Source: UBA6921 sp031363085 (GTDB taxonomy: Bacteria > Pseudomonadota > Gammaproteobacteria > SG8-11). From it: a DNA stretch of 45,024 nt. A program made the translations under genes and the position numbers. The notes below the pieces were generated by a model. It did no database searches and had not been told where the DNA came from. It worked only from the letters and a program-made list of their open reading frames with translations. The first letter of the stretch is position 1; every line of letters begins with the position of its first letter. This document shows, one piece after another, positions 24,395 through 33,284 of this stretch. The stretch lies in assembly GCA_031363085.1 (NCBI GenBank), contig JANLTU010000044.1:1-45024 (forward strand), read 5' to 3'.

Positions 24395-26125
24395 TTACCG
24401 ATGCTCGAACAGTGGGGTTTCGCGATGCAGATGATGCAGATTAAGCCAAGCGGGAACTTCCGCGAGCGCCAGCGGCTCGCCGCAGTAAGCCCCCTGTAAG
24501 TATTGACATCCCTGCTGGTGTAATACCTGCGCCTGCTCCAGCGTTTCCACGCCCTGCGCCACGACGCGGATATGCAGACACTCCGCCATGCTCACGACCG
24601 CCTTGACAATATTCCGGTCGTCCTGGTTGTTGACGATATTGCAGATGAAACTGCTGTCGATTTTCATGACGTCGACCGGCAAGCGGCGCAAGTGCCCCAG
24701 CGAGGTGTAGCCGATGCCGAAGTTGTCGATGGCTAACGTGACGCCGATGTCGCGCAGTTGCGTCAAAGCCTGGAACACGCGGCTTTCGTCGCACATTAAT
24801 GTGGCTTCGCTTATTTCCAATTCCAAGGCCGCCGGATCCAGGCCGACTTGCCTAAGTGTTGCCTGGATGGTTTCAAACACGTTGTAGCGTTGGAACTGCT
24901 TGAGCGAGACATTGACGCTCACACGCATTAACTCAAAGCCGGCATGACGCCAGCTCAAACATTGCTCGCAGGCTTGCTGCAACATCCACGCGCTGATGGG
25001 CAGGATCAACCCGCTTTGCTCGGCCAGCGGCAGAAACTCGGCTGGCAATCGCACGCCCTGCGCCATCGGCCAGCGCAGCAGGGTTTCCATTGTTGACACA
25101 CGGCGTTCTTGCAGCGAAACAATCGGCTGGAAGTAGGTTTGTAATTGCTTCGACGCGAGCGCGTCGCGCAACGAGGCTTCGACCAGCATGCGATCTTGCA
25201 CGCTGCGCTGCATTTCGGCGGTATAAAATCCGTAGCCGCCGCCGGCTTGTTTGGCGCGATACATCGCCACATCGGCATTGCGTAGCAGTTCGCTGGACTC
25301 ATTGCCGTCGGTCGGATAAATGGCAATGCCGATACTCAGCCCAACCACAACCTCGGCGCTGTGGATATGGATCGGTACCGCAACCTTACTGAGAATGGCT
25401 TGCACGATGCGCGTGATGTCGTGCGGATGTTCGATCTTGCCGAGAATTAAGCCGAATTCGTCGCCGGCAAGTCGCGCCACCGTGTCGGAACGCCGTGAGC
25501 ACAAACTCATTTGCGTGGCCACGTGCTTTAAAATTTCGTCGCCCGCCTCATGGCCGTAAGTGTCGTTGACGAGCTTGAATTTATCCACATCGACAAACAC
25601 CACGGCCACGTTGGTGTTGTAGCGATGCGCGTCGTGAATCGCAAGCGACATGTGGTCAAGAAACAAACTGCGATTGGCCAACCCGGTCAGCGGGTCGTGA
25701 TGCGCAAGAAAATCCAGGCGTTCGTGCAAGCGGTTACGATCACGTTTAGCGATGGCTTCGCGCAGCGCGCGTTCAATCGCCGGCAGCAGGCGTTTGAGAC
25801 TGTGCTTCATCACGTAATCTTGCGCGCCGGCTTGCATCGCTTCCACGGCCACGTCTTCGCCGATGGCACCCGACACAAAAATGAACGGCACGTGTTGCTC
25901 CTGTTCGCGCACCACCACCAACGCGCGTGCGCCGTCAAAACCCGGCATCACGTAGTCGCACAGCACAACATCCCAGGAGCGGCGCGTGAGCGCCTGGCGC
26001 AGCGCCGCTTCTGTATAAACCTGCTCCCATTCAATCGAGTAGTCGCTGCCGGACAAATGCAGCAAGGTCAGTTGCACGTCGTCGACGGAGTCTTCAACGA
26101 ACAAGATGCTCAAGGGAATTGACAT
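24395..26125 (-). CDS. REC-GGDEF-EAL signalling protein with degenerate EAL domain
   Basis: A 576-residue cytoplasmic response regulator of c-di-GMP metabolism. The receiver (ILFVEDSVDDVQL, VVLCDYVMPGFDG) keeps the phospho-acceptor Asp. The GGDEF domain has the variant RLAGDEF, a form active in some cyclases, with an upstream RRSD that fits the inhibitory I-site. The EAL domain is abnormal: ETLLRW for EALLR, DNFG for DDFG and AQGVET for AEGVET. The last two changes remove residues needed for phosphodiesterase catalysis, so it probably binds rather than cleaves. The start from 26125 (MSIPLSILFVED) fits the receiver fold better than the longer frame to 26194. It is divergent from the REC-GAF-kinase gene. 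Confidence 0.92.
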   Translation of the reverse strand: MSIPLSILFVEDSVDDVQLTLLHLSGSDYSIEWEQVYTEAALRQALTRRSWDVVLCDYVMPGFDGARALVVVREQEQHVPFIFVSGAIGEDVAVEAMQAGAQDYVMKHSLKRLLPAIERALREAIAKRDRNRLHERLDFLAHHDPLTGLANRSLFLDHMSLAIHDAHRYNTNVAVVFVDVDKFKLVNDTYGHEAGDEILKHVATQMSLCSRRSDTVARLAGDEFGLILGKIEHPHDITRIVQAILSKVAVPIHIHSAEVVVGLSIGIAIYPTDGNESSELLRNADVAMYRAKQAGGGYGFYTAEMQRSVQDRMLVEASLRDALASKQLQTYFQPIVSLQERRVSTMETLLRWPMAQGVRLPAEFLPLAEQSGLILPISAWMLQQACEQCLSWRHAGFELMRVSVNVSLKQFQRYNVFETIQATLRQVGLDPAALELEISEATLMCDESRVFQALTQLRDIGVTLAIDNFGIGYTSLGHLRRLPVDVMKIDSSFICNIVNNQDDRNIVKAVVSMAECLHIRVVAQGVETLEQAQVLHQQGCQYLQGAYCGEPLALAEVPAWLNLHHLHRETPLFEHR

Positions 26126-26333
26126 AAATGGAGCCCAACTTTTGACCTTACGAGACGAATAGGAACACGGTTTCGCATGAGATGCAAAAGCCATTCCTTG
26201 CGAGGTGCCCAGGCATCGGTTGTCGGTTTCTTCAGTCGCTTGCTTTAAAATAGAAGGTTAGCTTGCCGCGCAACAAATCCGCGCCTAGTATTGACTTAGT
26301 AGGCCCAGCATTAGTCTAGTAGAGGAACAAAAC

Positions 26334-27932
26334 GTGGTCGACCTCGCCTCTGTCCTGCATGTCCTCCACTTGGAAGATAACCCTCTGGATGCCGAGATTA
26401 TTTGTCGCACGGTCGCCGAGGCGGCGATTCCTTGCGCATTCCATCGCGTTGATTCGCGTGACCAATTCCTAGCTGAATTAAATTCCACTCGGTTCGATGC
26501 TATTGTCTCCGACAACTGTTTGCCCGATATCGACGGCGTTGAAGCACTCGCGCTGCTGCGGGAGCGCGGCGATGTTACGCCCTTCGTGTTCCTCTCCGGT
26601 TGGAGCAACAACCCGGATGGTGTGCGACGCCTGCAATCCTTGGGGTGACTGATTTTATCTCGAAGGCCGACCTATCGCGGCTCACGGCATGGCTGCGCAA
26701 TGCCTACGACATCAGAACCAAGGCAATTGCAACCAGTGCCTCAAGCCAATCTGCCGAGGCGCTGCAACAACTCGTTACGGTGCTGCAGGAACTCTCCCGC
26801 GCCCGCACCACAGAGACCGTGCAAATGATCGTGTGCAGCACCGCACGCCGCCTCACCGGCGCCGACGGCGCCAGCTTCGTGCTGCGCGAGCAAGAGCAAT
26901 GTTTCTACGCGGATGAAGACGCAATCACGCCGTTGTGGAAAGGCCAGCGCTTTCCGCTGTCCGCCTGCATCAGTGGATGGGTGATGACACATCGGGAAGC
27001 GGCCGTGCTTGAAGATATCTATGCCGACGCGCGCATTCCGCATGACGCCTACCGTCCGACGTTTGTTAAAACGTCTTGCTATGGTGCCGATTCGCGTGCC
27101 TGAACCGCTGGGTGCAATCGGCACCTACTGGGCACGGCCGCATAAGCCCAGCGAGGAAGAAGTCAACAGCCTGCGAGCGCTCGCCGAGATCGCCTCGCTG
27201 GCGCTGGAGAACGTGCGCGCCCACGCGGAGTTCGAAGCGGCCAAGCGCGAACTGGAGAGTTTTTCCTACGCCGTGTCGCATGACTTGCACGCCCCGCTTC
27301 GGCACATCGAGGGTTTCGCCCAAATCTTGGCGGCCGATAATACCGGCGCGTCGAATGACACTACCCGGCAATATTTAGAACACATCACCAACGCGGCGCA
27401 GCGCATGAGCCGATTGATCGACGCTTTGCTAAAGCTGTCGCGCATTGCCAGGGCACCGGTGTTACGGCAACGCATCGATCTGTCCGCGCTCGCGGCCGAC
27501 ATGGTGTCAAGCTTGCGTAAAGCCGCGCCCGAACGCCAAGTGCAAATCCACATCGCGGAAAACCTCCAGGCGAACGGTGATCGCCAACTGGTGGAAATTG
27601 TGCTGGAAAACCTCTTGTCGAACGCCTGGAAATTTACCGGCAAGAAAGCACAGGGCGAAATCCAAGTCGGCTCAACACCTGGCGATGACGGCGCCGCCAC
27701 GTATTTTGTACGCGACAACGGCGCGGGCTTCACCATGAAGTATGCGCATAAACTGTTCGGCGCGTTTCAGCGCATGCACCCCGCACAGGAATTTCCGGGA
27801 ATCGGAATCGGCCTGGCCATAGTGCAGCGCATTGTCCATAAACATGGCGGGAAAGTCTGGGCCAGCGCCGAAGTAAACCAGGGTGCGTGCTTTTTTTTCA
27901 CGCTCGGAGCAGCATCCGTCGACGCGCGCTGA
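26334..27932 (+). pseudogene. REC-GAF-histidine kinase, two compensating frameshifts
   Basis: One hybrid kinase gene of about 530 codons, readable only across two single-base shifts. Frame 1 gives a receiver (VLHLEDNPLDAEI, AIVSDNCLPDIDG). Near 26644 a run of four G is probably one G short, and the next frame resumes with VTDFISKADL and a GAF domain (MIVCSTARRLTGADGASFVL). Near 27079 one extra T restores the first frame, at LAMVPIRVPEPLGAIGTYWA. The kinase then has FSYAVSHDLHAPLRHI with the phospho-His, LENLLSNAWKFTG, and GIGIGLAIVQRI. The shifts compensate exactly. This may be recent decay or assembly error; an isolated receiver (26334-26648) could still be made. Confidence 0.85.
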
Positions 27933-28047
27933 CCCGCGTCTTGCTTTAAAACCATCCTCCTCCTGCTCGCGTTAGCCGTCGTATCAGAAGGACGCGCTGC
28001 AACAGCATTCAGGCGATTTACCACCAATACAACCACGGCCCTAATTA

Positions 28048-29853
28048 ATGATCCCTGCCGCTCCCGTCGCCCCTGCGCACACGCCGACCCTGCTCAGCGC
28101 CGTGATCGAATCGCTGCCCACGGCACTGGTGATGGTCGATCCGCACGGACACATCGCGCTCGTCAATGCCCAAGCCGAGCACCTGTTCGGCTTCGCGCGC
28201 GTCGCGTTGCTTGGCCAGCCGGTCGAGATGCTGGTTCCGCAGCGCTTTCGCGGACAGCCCATGGGTGCTGGTCGAGACTTTTACGGACTGAGAAACGACG
28301 GCAGCGAGTTTCCGCTTGAAGTCCGCGCAAGTCCGCTCAAGACGGACGCAGGGACTTACCTACTGAACACGCTAGTTGATATTTCCCAGCACCAGCACTT
28401 GGAGAAGCCTTTTCAACTGCTGATCGACGCCGTGGTCGAGTACGCCATCATCATGCTCGATCCAGGCGGCCATGTCGTAAGCTGGAATCAGGGTGCGCAG
28501 CGCATCAAGGGCTATGCGGCAGAAGAAATTATCGGGCATCATTTTGCCTGTTTTTATCTGCCCGAGGCGGTCGCCGACGGCGTTCCGCAACGCATGCTGG
28601 CGCGGGCGCAGACCCACGGCCGGGTGCAAGAGGAAAGTTGGCGTGTGCGTAAGGACGGGTCGCGCTTTTGGGCCGATGTCGTGATCACGGCGTTGAAAGA
28701 TAACACCGGCCACCTGGAAGGCTATTTGAAAATCACGCGTGATTTGACTGATCGCATGCGCCAGGAGCAACGCCTGCGCGCAACGGTCGAGTCCGCCCCA
28801 ATCGCCATGGTCATGGTCAACCCGTCGGGTCGCACCGTGCTGGCCAACAAAGAGGCGGAACGCGTGTTCGGGTACACCTCGACCGAGTTATTGAATAACC
28901 CACTGGAAATGCTGGTGCCGTCACGATTTCGTGCCGGGCACGCAAGCTTGCGCAGCGGATTTTTTTCAACGCCCAAGGCCCGGCCTATGAGGGCTGGTCG
29001 TGATCTTTATGGTATGCGCAAGGACGGCAGCGAATTTCCGGTGGAAATCGGCTTGAATCCGGTGGCAACCGACGAAGGCACATGCGTGCTCGCGGTGATC
29101 GTGGATATTTCGGAACGCAAGCGCTTAGAAAGCGCGCAACAACAGCTCAACGACGCCTTGCTCAAGAGCAATCTCGAACTGCAGCAGTTCGCCTACATCG
29201 CCTCGCACGATTTGCAAGCACCGTTGCGCGGGATCACCGGCATTACACAACTATTGAGCAAGCACTATGCCGGTCAGTTGGACGCGGAAGCGGAGCTGCT
29301 TTTTAAACACATCACCGAGGGCGTGACGCGGATGCAGACCTTGATCGACGATCTGCTGACCTACGCGCGCGTTGAATCGCGTTCACGGCCATTTGAAGCC
29401 TGCCGATTGAACGAGATTTTCGACGATGTCGTGAATTTACTGGAGGCGTCGATTCACGATTCGCACGCCGAAGTCACACACGATGATCTTCCGGTGGTGG
29501 CCGGGGATAAACCACAGTTAGTGCAACTGCTGCAAAATTTGCTCGGCAACGCTATCAAATACCACACGGATCGCCCGCCGCGCGTGCACGTTGCCGCGCT
29601 GCGCAGCCATGACCAATGGGATATTTCGGTGCGCGACAACGGCATTGGCATCCACTCCAAACACTACGAGCGCATTTTTGAAATTTTCCGGCGCCTGCAC
29701 ACGACGCAAGCTTATCCCGGCACCGGCATCGGGCTTGCCGTATGTCGGCGCATCGTGACGCGGCATGGCGGACGACTGTGGGTCGAATCCGAGCCGGGAG
29801 TGGGCAGTACCTTTCACTTTACGATCAAAGCCGCCAAGCAGGAGAAAAAATGA
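28048..29853 (+). CDS. Triple-PAS sensor histidine kinase
   Basis: A 601-residue soluble kinase with no membrane segment. PAS1 covers about 15-115 (LPTALVMVDPHGHIALVN), PAS2 about 125-245 (YAIIMLDPGGHVVSWNQGAQ) and PAS3 about 250-365 (APIAMVMVNPSGRTVLAN). The dimerisation box is IASHDLQAPLRGI with the phospho-His, followed by LLQNLLGNAIKYH, RDNGIGI and PGTGIGLAVCRRIV. PAS1 and PAS3 are related copies. PAS1 lacks about 18 residues between VPQRFRGQ and MGAGRDFYG that PAS3 keeps. The stop overlaps the next gene by ATGA, so the following receiver is its likely target. Ligand unknown. Confidence 0.92.
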   Translation: MIPAAPVAPAHTPTLLSAVIESLPTALVMVDPHGHIALVNAQAEHLFGFARVALLGQPVEMLVPQRFRGQPMGAGRDFYGLRNDGSEFPLEVRASPLKTDAGTYLLNTLVDISQHQHLEKPFQLLIDAVVEYAIIMLDPGGHVVSWNQGAQRIKGYAAEEIIGHHFACFYLPEAVADGVPQRMLARAQTHGRVQEESWRVRKDGSRFWADVVITALKDNTGHLEGYLKITRDLTDRMRQEQRLRATVESAPIAMVMVNPSGRTVLANKEAERVFGYTSTELLNNPLEMLVPSRFRAGHASLRSGFFSTPKARPMRAGRDLYGMRKDGSEFPVEIGLNPVATDEGTCVLAVIVDISERKRLESAQQQLNDALLKSNLELQQFAYIASHDLQAPLRGITGITQLLSKHYAGQLDAEAELLFKHITEGVTRMQTLIDDLLTYARVESRSRPFEACRLNEIFDDVVNLLEASIHDSHAEVTHDDLPVVAGDKPQLVQLLQNLLGNAIKYHTDRPPRVHVAALRSHDQWDISVRDNGIGIHSKHYERIFEIFRRLHTTQAYPGTGIGLAVCRRIVTRHGGRLWVESEPGVGSTFHFTIKAAKQEKK

Positions 29854-30308
29854 GCAATCAAATCGACTTGAGCCAGGCACGCGTCGCTAAAATTCTGCTG
29901 GTTGAAGACAATGAAGCGGACGTGCTTCTGACGCAACTGGCGTTTCAGGAATCCCGACTCCTAGTCAACATGGACACGGTGGACGATGGCGAAAAATGCA
30001 TGGCGTACTTGCGCAAACAAGCCCCCTATCTCGATGCGCCCAGACCGGACTTGATGCTGCTCGATCTCAATCTGCCGGTGATGGATGGCCGCGAAGTATT
30101 GGCGGAAATTATCGAGGACGATGCACTGCGCAAACTGCCGGTGGTGGTGTTAACTACGTCCAAGTCCGATAGCGATCTGTTGGCCATGTACAACTTGCGC
30201 TGTAGTTCTTACATCATCAAACCGATTGATTTCTATAAGTTTCACCAAGTGATCAAGAACCTGTGCGAATACTGGTTTACGGTGGTGACGCTGCCACCAG
30301 ATAAATAA
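29850..30308 (+). CDS. Single-domain response regulator (Rcp1-like)
   Basis: A 152-residue stand-alone receiver. ILLVEDNEADVLL gives the acidic pocket, LMLLDLNLPVMDG the phospho-acceptor Asp, VVVLTTSKSD the switch Thr and SYIIKPIDF the conserved Lys. No output domain is present. The type resembles receivers paired with phytochrome-like kinases, which relay phosphate or bind partners. The ATG at 29850, overlapping the kinase stop, has a GGAG site (29841-29844). Expression is evidently coupled to the kinase. Confidence 0.92.
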   Translation: MSNQIDLSQARVAKILLVEDNEADVLLTQLAFQESRLLVNMDTVDDGEKCMAYLRKQAPYLDAPRPDLMLLDLNLPVMDGREVLAEIIEDDALRKLPVVVLTTSKSDSDLLAMYNLRCSSYIIKPIDFYKFHQVIKNLCEYWFTVVTLPPDK

Positions 30309-30365
30309 TAAGTCGAGACCCACGCGCTGAATTTTTTGATGCGTGGTGGCACGCCATGCGCTTGC

Positions 30366-30971
30366 TTAAAGTTGCTTCACAGTGCCATGAAACAGCAAGT
30401 GCGGCGTACCGCGCGCATCGACACGGATACGCGTGATGCTGGCATTGCCGACGTGGATGCGGAACAGGTTGGCGAGCGGCATGTCGAGCACGTGGCGGAT
30501 CACCATGCGGATCACGCCGGCATGTCCAACCAGCAGCACCTGGCGACCCGCATGCTGGACTAACAGGTCGTCCCAGCCGCCGATGACGCGGTCACGAAAG
30601 TCCACCAAGGTTTCAGCACCGGCCGGGCGATGCGTGACCGGGTCGTCGAAGAAACGTCTGAACGCTGCCGGGTCTTCGCGCTGCAACTCCTGGGCGCTGC
30701 GCCCTTCCCAGGCACCGAAGCCGATCTCTTGCAAACGCGCGTCGAAACTCAGCGGCAGCGCGTGGCGCTGCGCCAGCTCCTGCGCAAAGGCCGCGCAGCG
30801 TGACAAGGGTGAGCTGACGACAGCCTGCCACGGACACGCATCGCCCACCGCGTCACGCATTTGCGCCCAACCTTTTGCGCTGAGCGGGTCGTCGATTTGG
30901 CCGCGATATTTGCTGCCGCCAACCGGCTCGCCGTGGCGGATCAGGTCGACGGTCGTGACTGTTGTTTCCAT
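30366..30971 (-). CDS. Histidine phosphatase family protein
   Basis: A 201-residue member of the phosphoglycerate-mutase-like superfamily. LIRHGEPVG near the N-terminus holds the catalytic RHG. SSPLSRCAAFA supplies the second Arg, EIGFGAWEG the acid segment and LLVGHAGVIRMV the second catalytic His. The DPLSAKG and FGAWEGRSAQEL patterns are close to alpha-ribazole phosphatase (CobC), but no cobalamin gene is nearby, so the substrate is open. It converges with the receiver gene. Confidence 0.88.
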   Translation of the reverse strand: METTVTTVDLIRHGEPVGGSKYRGQIDDPLSAKGWAQMRDAVGDACPWQAVVSSPLSRCAAFAQELAQRHALPLSFDARLQEIGFGAWEGRSAQELQREDPAAFRRFFDDPVTHRPAGAETLVDFRDRVIGGWDDLLVQHAGRQVLLVGHAGVIRMVIRHVLDMPLANLFRIHVGNASITRIRVDARGTPHLLFHGTVKQL

Positions 30972-31001
30972 GCTTTTCCCGCTTGAAATTTTTTTATGCT
31001 T

Positions 31002-32066
31002 TTATTCCATGATATTTATTTTCACGCCCTGCTCACGCAACTTGTCCGCACGCCACTCGATAAAGCGTTGAAAACTTGGCTCGCTTTGGTAGGCGGCGGA
31101 AGCCACGTAATCCATCACTGATTGGTTGTGAAACGACTTTAAATAACCTTCCGTGCGGATCACTTCTTTGCCGCTGGCGTCAAAAAACAACAGCGAAGGC
31201 GCGTACTTGACATCCAGCTCTTTGGCCCAAGCGCTCGCACTGAGGGAGCGGCCATCGGGCGTCGTCAACGGCGTTTTTGACCACATATCGAGCTGCACCA
31301 CGTCGAAGCGCGCAATTTGTTCCAGGGTTTCTTTGCGCTTGAATACCTCGTTGTGCAACTCGTCGCAGGCGGGGCATTGTTGCTGCTCGAACAACACCAG
31401 CAGCGGCTTGGCACCAGGCTTTTTCACCCGCGTCAAGGTATGCGGCGGCGCGGCCAGGAAGGGTTGTGCGTGCAGGGTTCCGCTTGGCGGCGGCGGGTTC
31501 AGCTTGGCGAAATAGTCGCGAAAACTCCCTGCCGATTCGTGCTTATCCGCCACGTAATTTAGCGCGGCGAGAAATTTATGCGGTTCGTAGTAGCCGTTAA
31601 CGCGCAACACGACCTTGGCCTGCTCGTCGAAAAATAAAATTGTCGGCGTGTACATCACCCGCATTTTTTCTGCGAATTGCTTTTCGATCATGCGTGCGCC
31701 GTCAAGGTCGGTGACTTCGCGGTCGCCCCACAGGTTTACGGTGATCACGTCGAAGCGTGACCGCAGGGTGTCCGCTATGTTTTTCTGCGCAAGGTTGATG
31801 TCCACCAATTTTTTGCAATACGGACAACCGTCTTGATAGAAAAACAAAACTAGGCGCTTGTTGTGCGCGTTCGCATCTTTGACGTCATCGCGAAAATCCA
31901 GAAAGGAATTTTTGAACCAGCTCGGATATTCCGCTGCGCCCGGGTTGGTCATATCGGCGTTGAGCTGCCCTTCTTTTTTCACCAACTGTATTTTTGCTGC
32001 ATCCGCCAACGCCATGCCGAACATCAGCGTACCGAAACATAACGACAGGCACAGGTTTAGTTTCAT
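31002..32066 (-). CDS. Exported protein with two thioredoxin-fold domains
   Basis: A 354-residue periplasmic protein. A signal peptide (MKLNLCLSLCFGTLMFGMALADA) is followed by a first thioredoxin-like domain with FYQDGCPYCKKL and the cis-Pro segment YTPTILFF. A second has EQQQCPACDELH and YAPSLLFF. Both active sites keep CxxC (CPYC, CPAC), so both could be redox-active. The type resembles SoxW-like periplasmic thioredoxins, but as a tandem. The start from 32066 has a GAGGG site. It forms its own leftward unit. Confidence 0.85.
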   Translation of the reverse strand: MKLNLCLSLCFGTLMFGMALADAAKIQLVKKEGQLNADMTNPGAAEYPSWFKNSFLDFRDDVKDANAHNKRLVLFFYQDGCPYCKKLVDINLAQKNIADTLRSRFDVITVNLWGDREVTDLDGARMIEKQFAEKMRVMYTPTILFFDEQAKVVLRVNGYYEPHKFLAALNYVADKHESAGSFRDYFAKLNPPPPSGTLHAQPFLAAPPHTLTRVKKPGAKPLLVLFEQQQCPACDELHNEVFKRKETLEQIARFDVVQLDMWSKTPLTTPDGRSLSASAWAKELDVKYAPSLLFFDASGKEVIRTEGYLKSFHNQSVMDYVASAAYQSEPSFQRFIEWRADKLREQGVKINIME

Positions 32067-32315
32067 CACACCCTCGCATAGTTGAAAACTCGCAATAACG
32101 GATCGACACACCCACCGCCCTACTTAAATGTAGACCATTGCCGCGCGTGACCATTTTACCGTCAGTGCTCGTCAATGCCTTGGCTAAGCTGTTGCAGAAA
32201 CACCGGCCTTGACGGTTACTCGTCTGATATCTAAAGAAATTATCACGCCGCCTGCGCTGGCATGGTTCTGGCTAGACAACATCGCAAAGAACAATCTCGC
32301 ACACGGAGGGACATT

Positions 32316-33263
32316 ATGACGGTACTTACACAGTCGACCTTGAATCGGGCGCGCAACGTTGTGGTCGGCAGCAATACACTGAGCACACCACCGGAACCGA
32401 GCATCACCGAACCGGCACGCTATTCGTCCGAGCGGCTGTTACAAATCACAAGCGCGCTGCAAACGTCATTGGATCTTGAACCACTCATCGACACTTTTGC
32501 GCAGGAAGTAAAAGTCACTGTGCCGCTCGACGGGGTGCGCTTCCACAACATGCAGCAAGGTGTCGACATCAAAGTGGGGCGTAATGCCGCGCACCTTTGT
32601 ACTTACAATCTTAGCGTCAACGAGCAGTTGCTGGGCGAAGTGGCGTTCATGCGCAAAACCAGTTTCACTTCCAGCCAAAGCAATGAACTGGAGTTGTTGC
32701 TGCGCAGTCTGGTGCACCCGCTGCGGAATGCATTGCTGTATCGGGTTGCCCTGCTCAAAGCACAGCGCGATCCGCTCACTGGCGTGTATAACCGCACGGC
32801 TCTGACCGAGTCCCTGGCGCGCGACGTTGAACTTGCGCAACGGCATCAGACCCCCTTGTCGATCATCGTGCTGGATATTGACCATTTCAAGAACATCAAC
32901 GACAGCTATGGCCACGCCGCCGGCGACTGCCTGCTGAAAAACCTGGTTGCATGCGCCAACCACAGCATCCGGCGCTGCGACATGCTGTTTCGTTTCGGTG
33001 GCGAAGAATTCGTCGTGTTGCTCAACAACACCGATGAAAAAGGCGCGTTACGGCTCGCGGAACGCATTCGCCGCAATGTGGAAAAAGACAGCTACCAATG
33101 CGGCGAGCAAATCATCCGCATGACGCTCAGCGCCGGAGTTGCACAGTTACAAAAACAGGATATTGAAACGCGCTTGTTCGAACGCGCTGATCAAGCGCTT
33201 TACCAAGCTAAATCCGAGGGTCGTAACTGCGTGCGGGCGGCGCAACGAGATGTTAAGTCATGA
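32316..33263 (+). CDS. GGDEF diguanylate cyclase
   Basis: A 315-residue cytoplasmic protein. The C-terminal GGDEF domain looks fully active: DPLTGVYNRTAL, VLDIDHFKNINDSYGH, and FRFGGEEFVVLL, with an RRCD inhibitory site five residues before the GGEEF. The N-terminal 150 residues form a GAF-like sensor region (QTSLDLEPLIDTFAQEV, then a poorly conserved barrel) that I cannot assign firmly. The ATG at 32316 has a GGAGGG site. It would make c-di-GMP, whose likely local reader is FleQ. Confidence 0.9.
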   Translation: MTVLTQSTLNRARNVVVGSNTLSTPPEPSITEPARYSSERLLQITSALQTSLDLEPLIDTFAQEVKVTVPLDGVRFHNMQQGVDIKVGRNAAHLCTYNLSVNEQLLGEVAFMRKTSFTSSQSNELELLLRSLVHPLRNALLYRVALLKAQRDPLTGVYNRTALTESLARDVELAQRHQTPLSIIVLDIDHFKNINDSYGHAAGDCLLKNLVACANHSIRRCDMLFRFGGEEFVVLLNNTDEKGALRLAERIRRNVEKDSYQCGEQIIRMTLSAGVAQLQKQDIETRLFERADQALYQAKSEGRNCVRAAQRDVKS

Positions 33264-33284
33264 GCCGACGGCAACAATACCTAG

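Noticed and set aside
30320..30350. Terminator between the lone receiver and the histidine phosphatase
   Set aside because: CCACGC and GCGTGG can pair, but the loop is about 15 bases and the T run lies inside the loop, so the structure is weak.
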